In this document: positions 37,718 to 45,849 of the stretch, in pieces
Position numbering within the stretch: position 1 is the first letter of the stretch
How the letters are laid out: each line of letters starts with the position of its first letter
Assembly: GCF_025252405.1 (NCBI RefSeq)
Contig: NZ_CP104307.1
Location: 4,464,001-4,528,000, forward strand
Origin: Flavobacterium sp. TR2
Lineage (GTDB): Bacteria; Bacteroidota; Bacteroidia; Flavobacteriales; Flavobacteriaceae
Direction: 5' to 3'
Length of the DNA: 64,000 nt
Notes under the pieces: model-generated
The model's database searches: none
What the model was told of the DNA's origin: nothing
Seen by the model: the letters and a program-made list of their open reading frames with translations, nothing else
Position numbers and translations under genes: made by a program

Positions 37718-38776
37718 TTAATATGTTTTGTTGATTAAATAAAAATCAGCCAAAACAATTGCTGCCATCGCTTCTACGATTGGCACTGCGCGAGGCACTA
37801 CACACGGATCATGGCGTCCTTTCCCTGTCATTGGTGTAATGTTACCTTTATTATCTAACGAATCTTGAGTCTGCATGATAGTTGCAACTGGTTTAAAAGC
37901 AACTCTGAAATAAATATCCATTCCGTTGCTTATACCCCCTTGGATTCCGCCTGAGAGATTTGTTTTTGTTGTTCCGTCTGGGTTGTATAGATCGTTATGC
38001 TCACTTCCTTTCATTTCAGAACCAGAGAAACCGCTTCCATATTCAAAACCTTTCACTGCATTAATAGAAAGCATCGCTTTTCCTAATTCTGCATGAAGCT
38101 TATCAAAGACTGGTTCTCCCAAACCAACTGGCACATTCTGAATTACGCAAGTTACAACGCCGCCAACAGTATCTCCCTGCTTACGGATATCACGAATATA
38201 TTCTTCCATAATTGCCGCTGATTTTTCATCTGGACAACGCACTGGATTGCTTTCAATTTTAGAAAAATCCAATTCCTGATAAGGTGTCTCTAAATGAATT
38301 GGCCCAACAGAAGAAACATAAGCATTAATCTTAATTGCTGGCAGCATTTGTTTAGCAATTGCACCAGCAACAACTCTGCTTGCTGTTTCTCTTGCAGAAC
38401 TTCTTCCGCCGCCTCGATAATCGCGAAAACCATACTTCTGATCGTAAACATAATCAGCATGGCTTGGTCTGTAATTATCCTTTATATGAGAGTAATCGTC
38501 TGATTTTTGATTGGTATTTGGAATAATGAATCCTATTGGGGTTCCAGTTGTTTTTCCTTCAAATATTCCTGATAAGAATTGAACGCTGTCTGGTTCTTTT
38601 CTTTGGGTAACAATTGCTGACTGACCTGGCTTTCTGCGAGCCATATCAACTTCAATCGCTTCAAAATCTAATTGTATTCCAGGAGGGCATCCGTCAATAA
38701 TGCCGCCTAATGCTTCACCGTGAGATTCCCCAAATGTTGTAACTTTATATAATGTGCCGAAGCTGTTTCCTGCCAT
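37718..38776 (-). CDS. aroC: Chorismate synthase
   Basis: The last step of the shikimate pathway: 5-enolpyruvylshikimate-3-P to chorismate, FMNH2-dependent. 352 residues; signatures near the N-terminus [38 protein letters not shown] block (about 130-150) and the C-terminal [18 protein letters not shown]. Cytosolic tetramer. ATG start, -7 box 17 bp upstream. Confidence 0.96.
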   Translation of the reverse strand: MAGNSFGTLYKVTTFGESHGEALGGIIDGCPPGIQLDFEAIEVDMARRKPGQSAIVTQRKEPDSVQFLSGIFEGKTTGTPIGFIIPNTNQKSDDYSHIKDNYRPSHADYVYDQKYGFRDYRGGGRSSARETASRVVAGAIAKQMLPAIKINAYVSSVGPIHLETPYQELDFSKIESNPVRCPDEKSAAIMEEYIRDIRKQGDTVGGVVTCVIQNVPVGLGEPVFDKLHAELGKAMLSINAVKGFEYGSGFSGSEMKGSEHNDLYNPDGTTKTNLSGGIQGGISNGMDIYFRVAFKPVATIMQTQDSLDNKGNITPMTGKGRHDPCVVPRAVPIVEAMAAIVLADFYLINKTY

Positions 38777-38792
38777 TGTGTTTTGTTTTGAG

Positions 38793-38800
38793 CAAATGTA
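38793..38800 (-). promoter_or_regulatory. Promoter -7 box of aroC
   Basis: TACATTTG on the minus strand fits TAnnTTTG, 17 bp upstream of the ATG. No -33 TTG is seen. Confidence 0.4.
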
Positions 38801-38964
38801 AGTTTTATGAATTAAATTAAAAAATTTAAAACTGGTATTATTAACGAAACATTAAATGGTGTAAAAATCACAATTTGGTAAAATTATCCTCTTTTTAATA
38901 ACCATTTAATAAAGTCAAATTTCACAAACTTTCTTTCATTTGTAAAACTTCAAATCAAGAAAAA

Positions 38965-39786
38965 TTGAAAAAAAGAAATGTCGAATTGGTCATCCTTTCT
39001 GATGTCCATTTAGGAACTTACGGAAGTCACGCTAAAGAACTAAACAACTATCTTTCAAGCATTAAACCAAAAATATTAGTCTTAAACGGCGATATAATTG
39101 ATGCTTGGCAGTTTCGTAAATCTTATTTTCCGAAAGCACATTTACGTGTTATCCAACGCATTATCGGAATGGCTTCTAAAGGAACAAAAGTGTATTATAT
39201 TACTGGAAATCACGATGAGATACTTCGAAAATTCAGTGACATGAATATGGGAAATTTTGCTCTTGTTGATAAATTGGTTTTAGAATTAGACGATAAAAAA
39301 GCCTGGATTTTTCACGGAGATGTTTTTGACGCTTCTGTTCAGCACTCAAAATGGATTGCAAAACTCGGTGGCTTGGGTTACGATTATTTAATATTAATGA
39401 ATCGTTTTGCAAACTGGTGTCTGGCAAAATTAGGGCGCGAGCCTTATTCTTTTTCAAAGAAAATAAAAGCGAGCGTTAAGAAAGCTGTAAAATTTATTTC
39501 TGACTTCGAAACCACGGCAACCGATCTGGCTATAGAAAAAAAATACGATTATGTAATCTGCGGGCATATACACGAACCTAAAATAATGACTAAAGAGAAT
39601 AAACACGGTTCTACGCTATATCTCAATTCTGGCGATTGGGTAGAAAATTTAACCGCTTTAGAATACCACAAAAAACGCTGGAAATTATTTTCTTATAAAG
39701 CCAGTAATTTTGCAGAAGAGGAAAACCTTTTAGAAATGGAAGACCTCCTTACCTCTCAGCTTATTTCTTCGATAATCCTAAAATAA
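38965..39786 (+). CDS. LpxH-like metallophosphoesterase
   Basis: A protein of 273 residues of the calcineurin-like family, UDP-2,3-diacylglucosamine diphosphatase type. Metal-site motifs: SDVHLG (Asp13, His15), NGDIIDAW (Asp43), GNHDE (Asn82, His83), a later HGD and CGHIHEP. It begins with TTG at 38965; the only nearby ATG is out of frame, and the first motif would be lost with a later start. It probably acts in lipid A synthesis or a related phospholipid step at the inner membrane face. Monocistronic. Confidence 0.85.
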   Translation: MKKRNVELVILSDVHLGTYGSHAKELNNYLSSIKPKILVLNGDIIDAWQFRKSYFPKAHLRVIQRIIGMASKGTKVYYITGNHDEILRKFSDMNMGNFALVDKLVLELDDKKAWIFHGDVFDASVQHSKWIAKLGGLGYDYLILMNRFANWCLAKLGREPYSFSKKIKASVKKAVKFISDFETTATDLAIEKKYDYVICGHIHEPKIMTKENKHGSTLYLNSGDWVENLTALEYHKKRWKLFSYKASNFAEEENLLEMEDLLTSQLISSIILK

Positions 39787-39873
39787 ACACCTCAGAAGCA
39801 GTTTTTTAAGGTTTTTAACACGCTAAAATCTTGAAAATGTAAATTATGTAACAATTTTCAAAAATTTTATACG

Positions 39874-39902
39874 TTCTGTATCTGACTGTAATAATACATT
39901 TG
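39874..39902 (+). promoter_or_regulatory. Promoter of the small beta-barrel protein gene
   Basis: TTC (39874-39876, one mismatch to TTG), an 18-bp spacer and TACATTTG (39895-39902), an exact -7 box. It lies 26 bp before the ATG. Confidence 0.5.
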
Positions 39903-39927
39903 AAAAAAAAATTAATTTACCATTTTT

Positions 39928-40425
39928 ATGAAAAAGATACTTTTATCAGCCCTTATGTTTGTTGGTTTAGCATTTACGGCTCAATCGCAAGAAATTTCGA
40001 AGCACGCTTTAGGATTACGTCTAGGAGACAACAACGGATTTGGAGGAGAAATATCATACCAACTAGGATTAAATCAAAAAAACAGATTAGAATTTGATTT
40101 AGGATGGAGAAACAGCCATGATGTAGACGCAGTAAAAGGAGTTGCTCTGTACCAATGGGTTTGGAACATCGATGGAGGCTTTAACTGGTATGCTGGTGTC
40201 GGAGGAGGATTAGCTGCTTGGGATTACGACTACTATCACAACGATTACAGATATAAAGACAGCGGAACTTATGTTTTTGCAGCTGGAGATATCGGTATAG
40301 AATATAGATTTAAAGAAGTGCCGCTTACTTTATCATTAGACGCAAGACCTGAAATTGGTTCTGGATATTATGACGATGATAATTTTGGATTTGACGTTGG
40401 TTTAGGTGTCAAATTTAGATTCTAA
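39928..40425 (+). CDS. Small outer-membrane beta-barrel protein
   Basis: A protein of 165 residues with a signal peptide (to about 20, SQ). The rest shows alternating hydrophobic strands, Gly/aromatic-rich turns and a C-terminal Phe (KFRF), as in eight-stranded outer-membrane barrels (OmpA/OmpX-like). Own promoter and strong terminator, so it is a single-gene unit. Specific role unknown. Confidence 0.8.
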   Translation: MKKILLSALMFVGLAFTAQSQEISKHALGLRLGDNNGFGGEISYQLGLNQKNRLEFDLGWRNSHDVDAVKGVALYQWVWNIDGGFNWYAGVGGGLAAWDYDYYHNDYRYKDSGTYVFAAGDIGIEYRFKEVPLTLSLDARPEIGSGYYDDDNFGFDVGLGVKFRF

Positions 40426-40453
40426 AATAAAATTAAAAAATAATTGTAAGAAG

Positions 40454-40485
40454 AAGCCTGTCGTTTAAAGCGACAGGCTTTTTTT
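40454..40485 (+). terminator. Strong terminator of the beta-barrel gene
   Basis: AAGCCTGTCG (40454-40463) and CGACAGGCTT (40471-40480), 7-nt loop, then seven T. A textbook rho-independent terminator. Confidence 0.88.
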
Positions 40486-40499
40486 ATGGATTTCTTTTG

Positions 40500-40652
40500 A
40501 TTGCTTCCCTGATCGATTCCGAGGCTTCAGGAGAAGAGCTTTGATATAAAAAAGGGCTTCGACTCCGCTCAGACTGACAATCTTCGAAATCACTTCCTAA
40601 AAAACAATCAATGTCAGACTGAGCGATCCCGAGATTTCGGGAGAAGCCCAGT
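40500..40652. repeat. CTGAGCG/GAAGCC dispersed palindrome, double copy
   Basis: Two opposed arms: GGGCTTCGACTCCGCTCAGA... at 40553-40579 and ...TCTGAGCG-type to GGGAGAAGCCC at 40611-40650. A partial third piece (GAGGCTTCAGGAGAAG) is at 40520-40538. Same family as 304-408 and 5430-5452. It lies between two converging genes. Confidence 0.7.
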
Positions 40653-40664
40653 CTTTAAATAATT

Positions 40665-41087
40665 TTATTTAATAATAATTTCTTTCTTAGAATGTATTTT
40701 TACAACCGTATAAGGATAGGAAATCACCTGTAGGGACATTGCATCTTTGGGAGGATTGTTTTCTTTTACAGTTATAATAATATTTTTATCTGTTTCTTCA
40801 ACCTTTTCTACATCAATGGTATAGCCGCTCGTATTTTTCTCGCCCATATTCAGAATCACATAATTATAGTCTTGAACATCTGGGTCTTTCATCTTATGAG
40901 CCAGATTCGGGTCATTTTCAAGCATTTTAATTTCATTTGGCTCGGTCAGGATTTCAAAAAATTTAATATTCCCACCGCCATCAGATTGTTTTGTCAAAAC
41001 CTCATACAGTGCATTTGAATTTTCAACCTTCTTTACTCCGCACGAAATCATAACAAAAACGATTAAAACAGAAATTACTTTTTTCAT
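40665..41087 (-). CDS. PrcB-like lipoprotein
   Basis: A protein of 140 residues from ATG at 41087, chosen because it opens a lipoprotein signal ending in ISC (Cys16). The body (about 70-140) has the pattern YVILNMGEKNTSGYTIDVEKV...NPP...SYPYTVVKI seen in PrcB_C-type domains, which stabilise a secreted protease complex in spirochaetes. It is 10 bp downstream of bshA and probably co-transcribed. A protease-partner role is inference only. Confidence 0.72.
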   Translation of the reverse strand: MKKVISVLIVFVMISCGVKKVENSNALYEVLTKQSDGGGNIKFFEILTEPNEIKMLENDPNLAHKMKDPDVQDYNYVILNMGEKNTSGYTIDVEKVEETDKNIIITVKENNPPKDAMSLQVISYPYTVVKIHSKKEIIIK

Positions 41088-41097
41088 TATATAGCTT

Positions 41098-42249
41098 TTA
41101 CAAATTAGAGTTTTCATGCTTATAATCATCAATCGCTTTTTGATATAAAGCTTCATATTTAGGCAGGATGTTTTTAATATCAAACTTTCTTGCCACTTCA
41201 AGCGCATTTGCTTTAAATTGATTCAAAACGGCATCATCTTTTAAGATTTTCACAGCGTTTTGCGCCATTTCTTCCACATTGCCAACATTACTCAAGTATC
41301 CTGAGAAACCATCAAAATTAACTTCAGGCAAACCTCCAGAATTACTCGAAATCACCGGAACCCCACAAGCCATAGCTTCTAATGCCGCCAAGCCAAAACT
41401 TTCAGTTTCAGAAGGAAGCAAAAACAAATCGGTCATACATAAGATTTTATCAATTTCATGGCTATTTCCAAAGAAAATAACTTTGTCTAAAATACCCAAT
41501 TCCTGACATAAAATTTCTGCCTTTTCTTTCTCAGGTCCGTCTCCAACCATCATCAGTTTTGCCGGAATCTCTTTCTGAACGTTGTAGAAAATCTTAATGA
41601 TATCTGGAATGCGCTTTACTTTTCTAAAGTTACTGATATGCGTAATAATGCGCTCGTCTGCATTGGCCATCACATAACGATGGCAAGGCGCGCTTGGGTC
41701 TTTTTTGACTTTATCCAATTCTATAAAATTCGGAATCACCTTAATTTTATTCTTAATCTTGAATAATTTTAAAGTATCATCTTTCAAACTCTGAGAAACC
41801 GAAGTCACATAATCCGATTTATTGATACTGAAGGTTACCGCAGGTTTATAAAACGGATGATTTCCAACAAGCGTAATATCGGTTCCGTGAAGCGTTGTAA
41901 TCATCGGAAGATTAATTCCTTCATTTTTCAACATTTGCTTTGCCATATAACCCGCATAAGCATGAGGAATGGCATAATGCACATGAAGCAGCTCTATTTT
42001 GTACAATTTAACCATATCGACCAACTTGCTCGATAACGCTAATTCGTAAGGCTGATAATGAAATAAAGGATATTCCGGCACATTTACTTCGTGATAATGT
42101 ACATTCGGATTTAAAAGAGCCAATCTAACTGGCTGGCTGTATGTGATAAAATGTATTTCGTGTCCTCTTCTGGCTAATTCTAGACCTAACTCTGTGGCTA
42201 CTACACCACTACCTCCAAAAGTAGGATAACAAACTATTGCTATTTTCAT
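41098..42249 (-). CDS. bshA: N-acetyl-alpha-D-glucosaminyl L-malate synthase (bacillithiol)
   Basis: A GT4 glycosyltransferase of 383 residues joining UDP-GlcNAc and L-malate, first step of bacillithiol synthesis. The N-terminus KIAIVCYPTFGGSGVVATELG is highly typical, as are LHVHYAIPHA and the late ETESFGLAALEAMACGVPV (nucleotide-sugar site). Cytosolic. ATG start with a -7 box about 30 bp upstream. Bacillithiol is the main low-molecular-weight thiol in many Flavobacteria. Confidence 0.94.
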   Translation of the reverse strand: MKIAIVCYPTFGGSGVVATELGLELARRGHEIHFITYSQPVRLALLNPNVHYHEVNVPEYPLFHYQPYELALSSKLVDMVKLYKIELLHVHYAIPHAYAGYMAKQMLKNEGINLPMITTLHGTDITLVGNHPFYKPAVTFSINKSDYVTSVSQSLKDDTLKLFKIKNKIKVIPNFIELDKVKKDPSAPCHRYVMANADERIITHISNFRKVKRIPDIIKIFYNVQKEIPAKLMMVGDGPEKEKAEILCQELGILDKVIFFGNSHEIDKILCMTDLFLLPSETESFGLAALEAMACGVPVISSNSGGLPEVNFDGFSGYLSNVGNVEEMAQNAVKILKDDAVLNQFKANALEVARKFDIKNILPKYEALYQKAIDDYKHENSNL

Positions 42250-42277
42250 GGATTAAATTTAATTCTACGAAAATACT

Positions 42278-42285
42278 CAAAAATA
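42278..42285 (-). promoter_or_regulatory. Promoter -7 box of bshA
   Basis: TATTTTTG on the minus strand, TAnnTTTG match, 29 bp upstream of the bshA ATG. No clear -33. Confidence 0.4.
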
Positions 42286-42390
42286 GCGTTTAATTAACCG
42301 TTTAAATTGTTAGATTTTTGACAAAATTAGATTAACTCTGGTTGATAAATATTTTTTAGAAGCAGAACAATATCATTCAAAACAACTTGC

Positions 42391-42492
42391 AGTCCCGCTG
42401 TCCGCTAAATTCCCGATCAACAAAAACTACGGCTAAAAAGCCTTGTTTTTCTAAATCGGGAGATACCGCTCCCATCGGGGCTAGATTAGACG
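42391..42492. repeat. Structured dispersed element (related words to 26798-26911)
   Basis: Long hairpin: TCCCGAT (42411-42417) with ATCGGGA (42455-42461), inner AAAAAC/GTTTTT, and tip GGCT-AAAA-AGCC. Flanked by GTCCCGCTGTCCGC and by CCCATCGGGGCTAG. The phrase (G)TCCGCTA and the bounded folded layout recall the element in the aldolase leader. Confidence 0.5.
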
Positions 42493-42520
42493 TTTTTATT
42501 TTCATAAGAACCTATCTACG

Positions 42521-42890
42521 CAACGAAACCCGACAGGTTTTTAAAACCTGTCGGGTTAATTTGAAAACTTTTACCTTCATAAAAACTCTATCCTAACTTT
42601 GTCAAAGTTAAAACTTTGACAAAGCTCTTTACACAACGAAACCCGACAGGTTTTTGAGACCTGTCAGGTTAATTTGAAAATTTTACCTTCATAAAAACTC
42701 TATCCCAACTTTGTCAAAGCTTTAAACTTTGAGAAAGCTCTTTACACAACGAAACCCGACAGGTTTTTGAAACCTGTCGGGTTAATCTGAAAACTTTACC
42801 TTCATAAAAACTCTACTCCAACTTTGTCAAAGTTTTAAACTTTGACAAAGTTCTTTACAACGAAACCCGACAAGTTTTTAAAAACTGTCG
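42521..42890. repeat. Tandem array of a 113-bp unit, 3.3 copies, two hairpins per unit
   Basis: Units start at 42521, 42634, 42747 and 42858 (the last partial), with lengths 113, 113 and 111. Each full unit holds hairpin A, ACCCGACAGG...CCTGTCGGGT, and hairpin B, AACTTTGTCAAAGTT...AACTTTGACAAAGCT, joined by a conserved linker with TACCTTCATAAAAACTC. Copies differ at a few bases. Hairpin B words also occur at 3446-3460 and 61397-61430. Confidence 0.85.
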
Positions 42891-42926
42891 CGATTCAAAC
42901 TTGAAACCTGAAACTTGAAACCATAA

Positions 42927-42959
42927 AAAAAGGCACAAAATCTATAATTTCATGCCTTT
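42927..42959 (-). terminator. Weak terminator
   Basis: AAAGGCA / TGCCTTT stem with a long loop and a T-run on the minus strand, 20 bp after the stop of the 160-residue protein gene. Confidence 0.4.
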
Positions 42960-42979
42960 AAAATATACTTTAAATACTT

Positions 42980-43462
42980 TTAGAAAAATCTGCTGTGCCA
43001 ACTGTCAGCGGCAGGAACTTCCCAAGCATCATTAAACTCTTCGATATTGTTAACCAAATTATTAAACACAATTGTATTTGCAGTAACCGCTTTGTCTTTG
43101 ACCATCTTCTTGAAATCAATTAACGGTTTGTGCGCAATGTGTTCTCCAAGTTTAAAAGTAACGTTCATTTTATCTAATAAATCAACGTCGTATTTTTTCT
43201 CTAATCCTTGAATAAATTCGACAGAGCTATCAATAGAACAGCCTGTAGCAGCCTGCACTTCTTGATTTACTGCCAATATAATAAATCGATTGTACTTTAA
43301 TAAAAATGAAGCTTCCAAACTTGTGCCATGTGCAGCCCATTGTTCTACAAAAGCTTTTAAATCGGCTTCTATTTCAGAAAACTCTTCCTCAGAAAATTTT
43401 CTGTTAGACTGGTAAATCCAAACTCTAGATTCACCTGGTAAATTTTCAAAAGGTATATACAT
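42980..43462 (-). CDS. Conserved hypothetical protein (160 aa)
   Basis: A cytosolic protein with no signal, membrane helix or nucleotide-binding loop. The N-terminus MYIPFENLPGESRVWIYQSN is, in my recollection, common to a Bacteroidota-specific family sometimes labelled ABC transporter ATPase; I see no Walker motif to justify that name. It contains one Cys (about 89, ATGCSIDSS). It follows the Fe-S/CCG gene pair by about 115 bp on the same strand and may be linked to it. Confidence 0.78.
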   Translation of the reverse strand: MYIPFENLPGESRVWIYQSNRKFSEEEFSEIEADLKAFVEQWAAHGTSLEASFLLKYNRFIILAVNQEVQAATGCSIDSSVEFIQGLEKKYDVDLLDKMNVTFKLGEHIAHKPLIDFKKMVKDKAVTANTIVFNNLVNNIEEFNDAWEVPAADSWHSRFF

Positions 43463-43577
43463 TTTAACTTTAGATTTTAAATTGTTGATTTTAGATTTTT
43501 TTTTTTAAAGTTTCAAGCTTCAAGTTTCAAGTTTCAGATTAAAACCTTTGTCCCTTTGTTACTTTGTCCCTTAAAAA

Positions 43578-44369
43578 CTAAAGATCTTGTGCATTCGCAA
43601 TTAATTCAGCGACATCTAAAACTTTAACCTGACCTTCTTTTTCTTTATTCTTAATTCCGTCTGTCAGCATCGTATTACAGAACGGGCAGCCCGCTGCAAT
43701 AATATCAGGCTGAGTTTCTAAAGCATCTTCCGTACGAAGAACGTTTACTTCTTTATTTCCAGGTTCAGCATCTTTAAACATTTGCGCTCCTCCTGCTCCA
43801 CAGCACAATCCGTTTGCTTTAGAACGCTTCATTTCAACTAATTCAACATCTAATTTCTGAATTAAATCTCTTGGCGCTTCGTAAACTTTATTTGCTCTTC
43901 CTAAATAGCATGGATCGTGGAAAGTAATTTTCTTTCCTTTAAATTGACCGCCTTCAACAGTTAATCTTCCATCATCAATTAATGATTTCAAAAATTCTGT
44001 ATGGTGAATAACTTCGTAATTGCCTCCTAATTCAGGATATTCATTTTTTAAAGTATTAAAACAGTGCGGACAAGCTGTAACGATTTTTTTTGCCTCATAA
44101 GCATTCAAAACCTCGATATTCATCATGGCTTGCATTTGAAACAAAAACTCATTTCCAGCTCTCTTTGCAGGATCGCCAGTACAGCTCTCTTCTGTACCTA
44201 AAACTGCAAAAGAAACATTCGTACGGTTTAAAATTCGTACAAACGCTTTAGTAATTTTTTTTGCTCTATCATCAAAACTTCCTGCGCAACCTACCCAAAA
44301 CAGAACCTCTGGCTGTTTTCCTTGGGCAAGCATTTCTGCCATTGTTGGCACTACTAAACTTTCTGACAT
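43578..44369 (-). CDS. CCG-domain (Fe-S)-binding oxidoreductase subunit
   Basis: A protein of 263 residues (start ATG 44369; a GTG 9 bp upstream is possible). Two CCG cysteine-rich domains: CPHCFNTLKNEYP with CTGDPAKRAG before it, and later FHDPCYLGR, LCCGAGGAQMF and CPFCNTML. This is the HdrD/HdrB- or GlpC-like fold that binds a non-cubane [4Fe-4S] cluster. It works with the membrane partner encoded 136 bp upstream, taking electrons from quinone or a soluble dehydrogenase. The physiological donor is unknown. Confidence 0.88.
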   Translation of the reverse strand: MSESLVVPTMAEMLAQGKQPEVLFWVGCAGSFDDRAKKITKAFVRILNRTNVSFAVLGTEESCTGDPAKRAGNEFLFQMQAMMNIEVLNAYEAKKIVTACPHCFNTLKNEYPELGGNYEVIHHTEFLKSLIDDGRLTVEGGQFKGKKITFHDPCYLGRANKVYEAPRDLIQKLDVELVEMKRSKANGLCCGAGGAQMFKDAEPGNKEVNVLRTEDALETQPDIIAAGCPFCNTMLTDGIKNKEKEGQVKVLDVAELIANAQDL

Positions 44370-44382
44370 TTCTCTCACTTTT

Positions 44383-44497
44383 GTTTAATCGGTTAATTGT
44401 GAAATTGTTTAATCGCTAAAAGCAAAATTACAATTCTATAAAAACCGAAATATTATTTTAAAATCGATTAAACGGTTAAACAACTAACCGATTAAAC
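44383..44497. repeat. Long inverted repeat GTTTAATCGGTTAATTG
   Basis: Arm 44383-44399 and its complement 44481-44497 (one mismatch in 17) enclose 81 bp that hold further GTTTAATCG and CGATTAAAC words. The repeat spans the gap between the two Fe-S genes. Same family as 1384-1486. Confidence 0.7.
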
Positions 44498-44505
44498 AAT
44501 AAATC

Positions 44506-45843
44506 TTAATTCTCGTTTTTCCAATTTAAACGGTCTTGCTGGCTGTACTGCCAAGGCGCACCATTATTCTCAATATTAGTCATCATCGCGTTCAACGACA
44601 TTGGAGCAGCACTTTGTTCCATTACCAAATAACGGCGCATATCCATAATGATAGACAACGGACTGATATTAACAGGACACTCTTCTACGCAAGCGTTACA
44701 AGACGTACAAGCCCATAGTTCTTCTGGTGTAATGTAATCGTTTAAAAGCGTTTTGTTATCTGGAACAAAAACACCTTTGTTAGCGTCGATATTTTTACCA
44801 ACTTCTGTCAAACGATCTCTTGTATCCATCATAATTTTACGTGGAGACAACTTTTTACCCGTCTGATTTGCAGGACATGAAGAAGTACAACGCCCGCACT
44901 CTGTGCAAGTATAAGCATTTAACAACTGAACCCAGTTTAAATCCTGAACATCACTTGCACCAAATTTAGCCGGATGCGCATTTTCATCAGCTGGAGCTGT
45001 TGCAAACGGATCTGCATTTGGGTCCATCATTAATTTCACTTCTTTTGTAACCGAAGCTAAATTATCAAACTGACCTTCTGGTTTTAAGTTAGCAAAATAC
45101 GTATTTGGAAATGCTAAAAGAATATGCAAATGTTTTGAGAAATATAAATAGTTCATAAAAACTAAAATCCCAGCGATATGCAGCCACCAGAAAACTTCAA
45201 ATAATAATCCAACAACCTCATTAGAAGTTCCATTAAAAATTGGCGCTATAAACTGGCTTATTGGGTAACTTCCTGCTTTGTGAAAATGAGAATATCCTCC
45301 TGGCACATTTTGCAAATGAAAATCAGAAGCATTCATCAACAAGAAAAAAATCATTAAAACAGTTTCAAAATACAAAATGTAATTGGCATCGCTTTTTGGG
45401 AAACCAGTTAAATCTGAATGGATAAAACGTTTCAATCGAATAAAGTTTCTTCTAAGCCAAAAAACAGTAACTGCAAAGATTACAAGAATAGCTAAAATTT
45501 CGAATGAGGCAATTAGAACATCATAAACTACTCCTAAGTAAGGCGCAAAGATTCTATGAGTCCCAAATAAACCATCGATGATGATTTCCAGCAATTCAAT
45601 GTTAATAATAATGAAACCAACATATACGATAATATGAAGGATTCCTGCAACAGGGCGTCTCACCATTTTTGACTGCCCAAGAGCAATCAATGCCATGTTT
45701 TTCCAACGAGCTTTAGGGTTATCTTTTCGATCTACATCGACTCCCAAATTAATATTTCGGATGATTTTTTTTACGCTCGCTGCAAAAAAACCGAAACCTG
45801 CTATAAGAAGTACCGCGAATAAAATATTATCTAAATAACTCAT
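44506..45843 (-). CDS. Membrane-bound 4Fe-4S dicluster protein (HdrE/GlpC-like)
   Basis: A protein of 445 residues. About six membrane helices (first ~295 residues, with His residues that could bind heme) followed by two [4Fe-4S] motifs: CTECGRCTSSCP (Cys313, 316, 319, 323) and CTSCNACVEECP (about 379-390). It probably passes electrons between the quinone pool and the CCG protein encoded next. ATG start; the MCE gene ends 6 bp before it, so they are co-transcribed. Exact substrate unknown. Confidence 0.88.
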   Translation of the reverse strand: MSYLDNILFAVLLIAGFGFFAASVKKIIRNINLGVDVDRKDNPKARWKNMALIALGQSKMVRRPVAGILHIIVYVGFIIINIELLEIIIDGLFGTHRIFAPYLGVVYDVLIASFEILAILVIFAVTVFWLRRNFIRLKRFIHSDLTGFPKSDANYILYFETVLMIFFLLMNASDFHLQNVPGGYSHFHKAGSYPISQFIAPIFNGTSNEVVGLLFEVFWWLHIAGILVFMNYLYFSKHLHILLAFPNTYFANLKPEGQFDNLASVTKEVKLMMDPNADPFATAPADENAHPAKFGASDVQDLNWVQLLNAYTCTECGRCTSSCPANQTGKKLSPRKIMMDTRDRLTEVGKNIDANKGVFVPDNKTLLNDYITPEELWACTSCNACVEECPVNISPLSIIMDMRRYLVMEQSAAPMSLNAMMTNIENNGAPWQYSQQDRLNWKNEN

Positions 45844-45849
45844 TTACAA

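Larger units (their letters stand above)
42250..42979. other. 730-bp repeat-filled intergenic region
   Basis: Both flanking genes run leftward. From left: bshA promoter box (42278-42285), a structured element (42391-42492), a tandem array of a 113-bp unit (42521-42890), two TTGAAACCTGAAACTTGAAA-type words (42899-42921) and a weak hairpin near 42927-42959. No believable gene; a 69-codon frame at 42387-42596 is built of repeat sequence. Confidence 0.65.

Noticed and set aside
39900..40097. 65-codon frame overlapping the start of the beta-barrel gene
   Set aside because: It overlaps the ATG-started barrel gene in another frame; the barrel has a signal peptide, promoter and terminator.
42387..42596. 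Rightward 69-codon frame in the repeat region
   Set aside because: It runs through a hairpin element and the first tandem unit, so it is repeat sequence, not a gene.
42980..43462. ABC transporter ATPase label for the 160-residue protein
   Set aside because: No Walker A, signature or Walker B is present, so the label is not supported.
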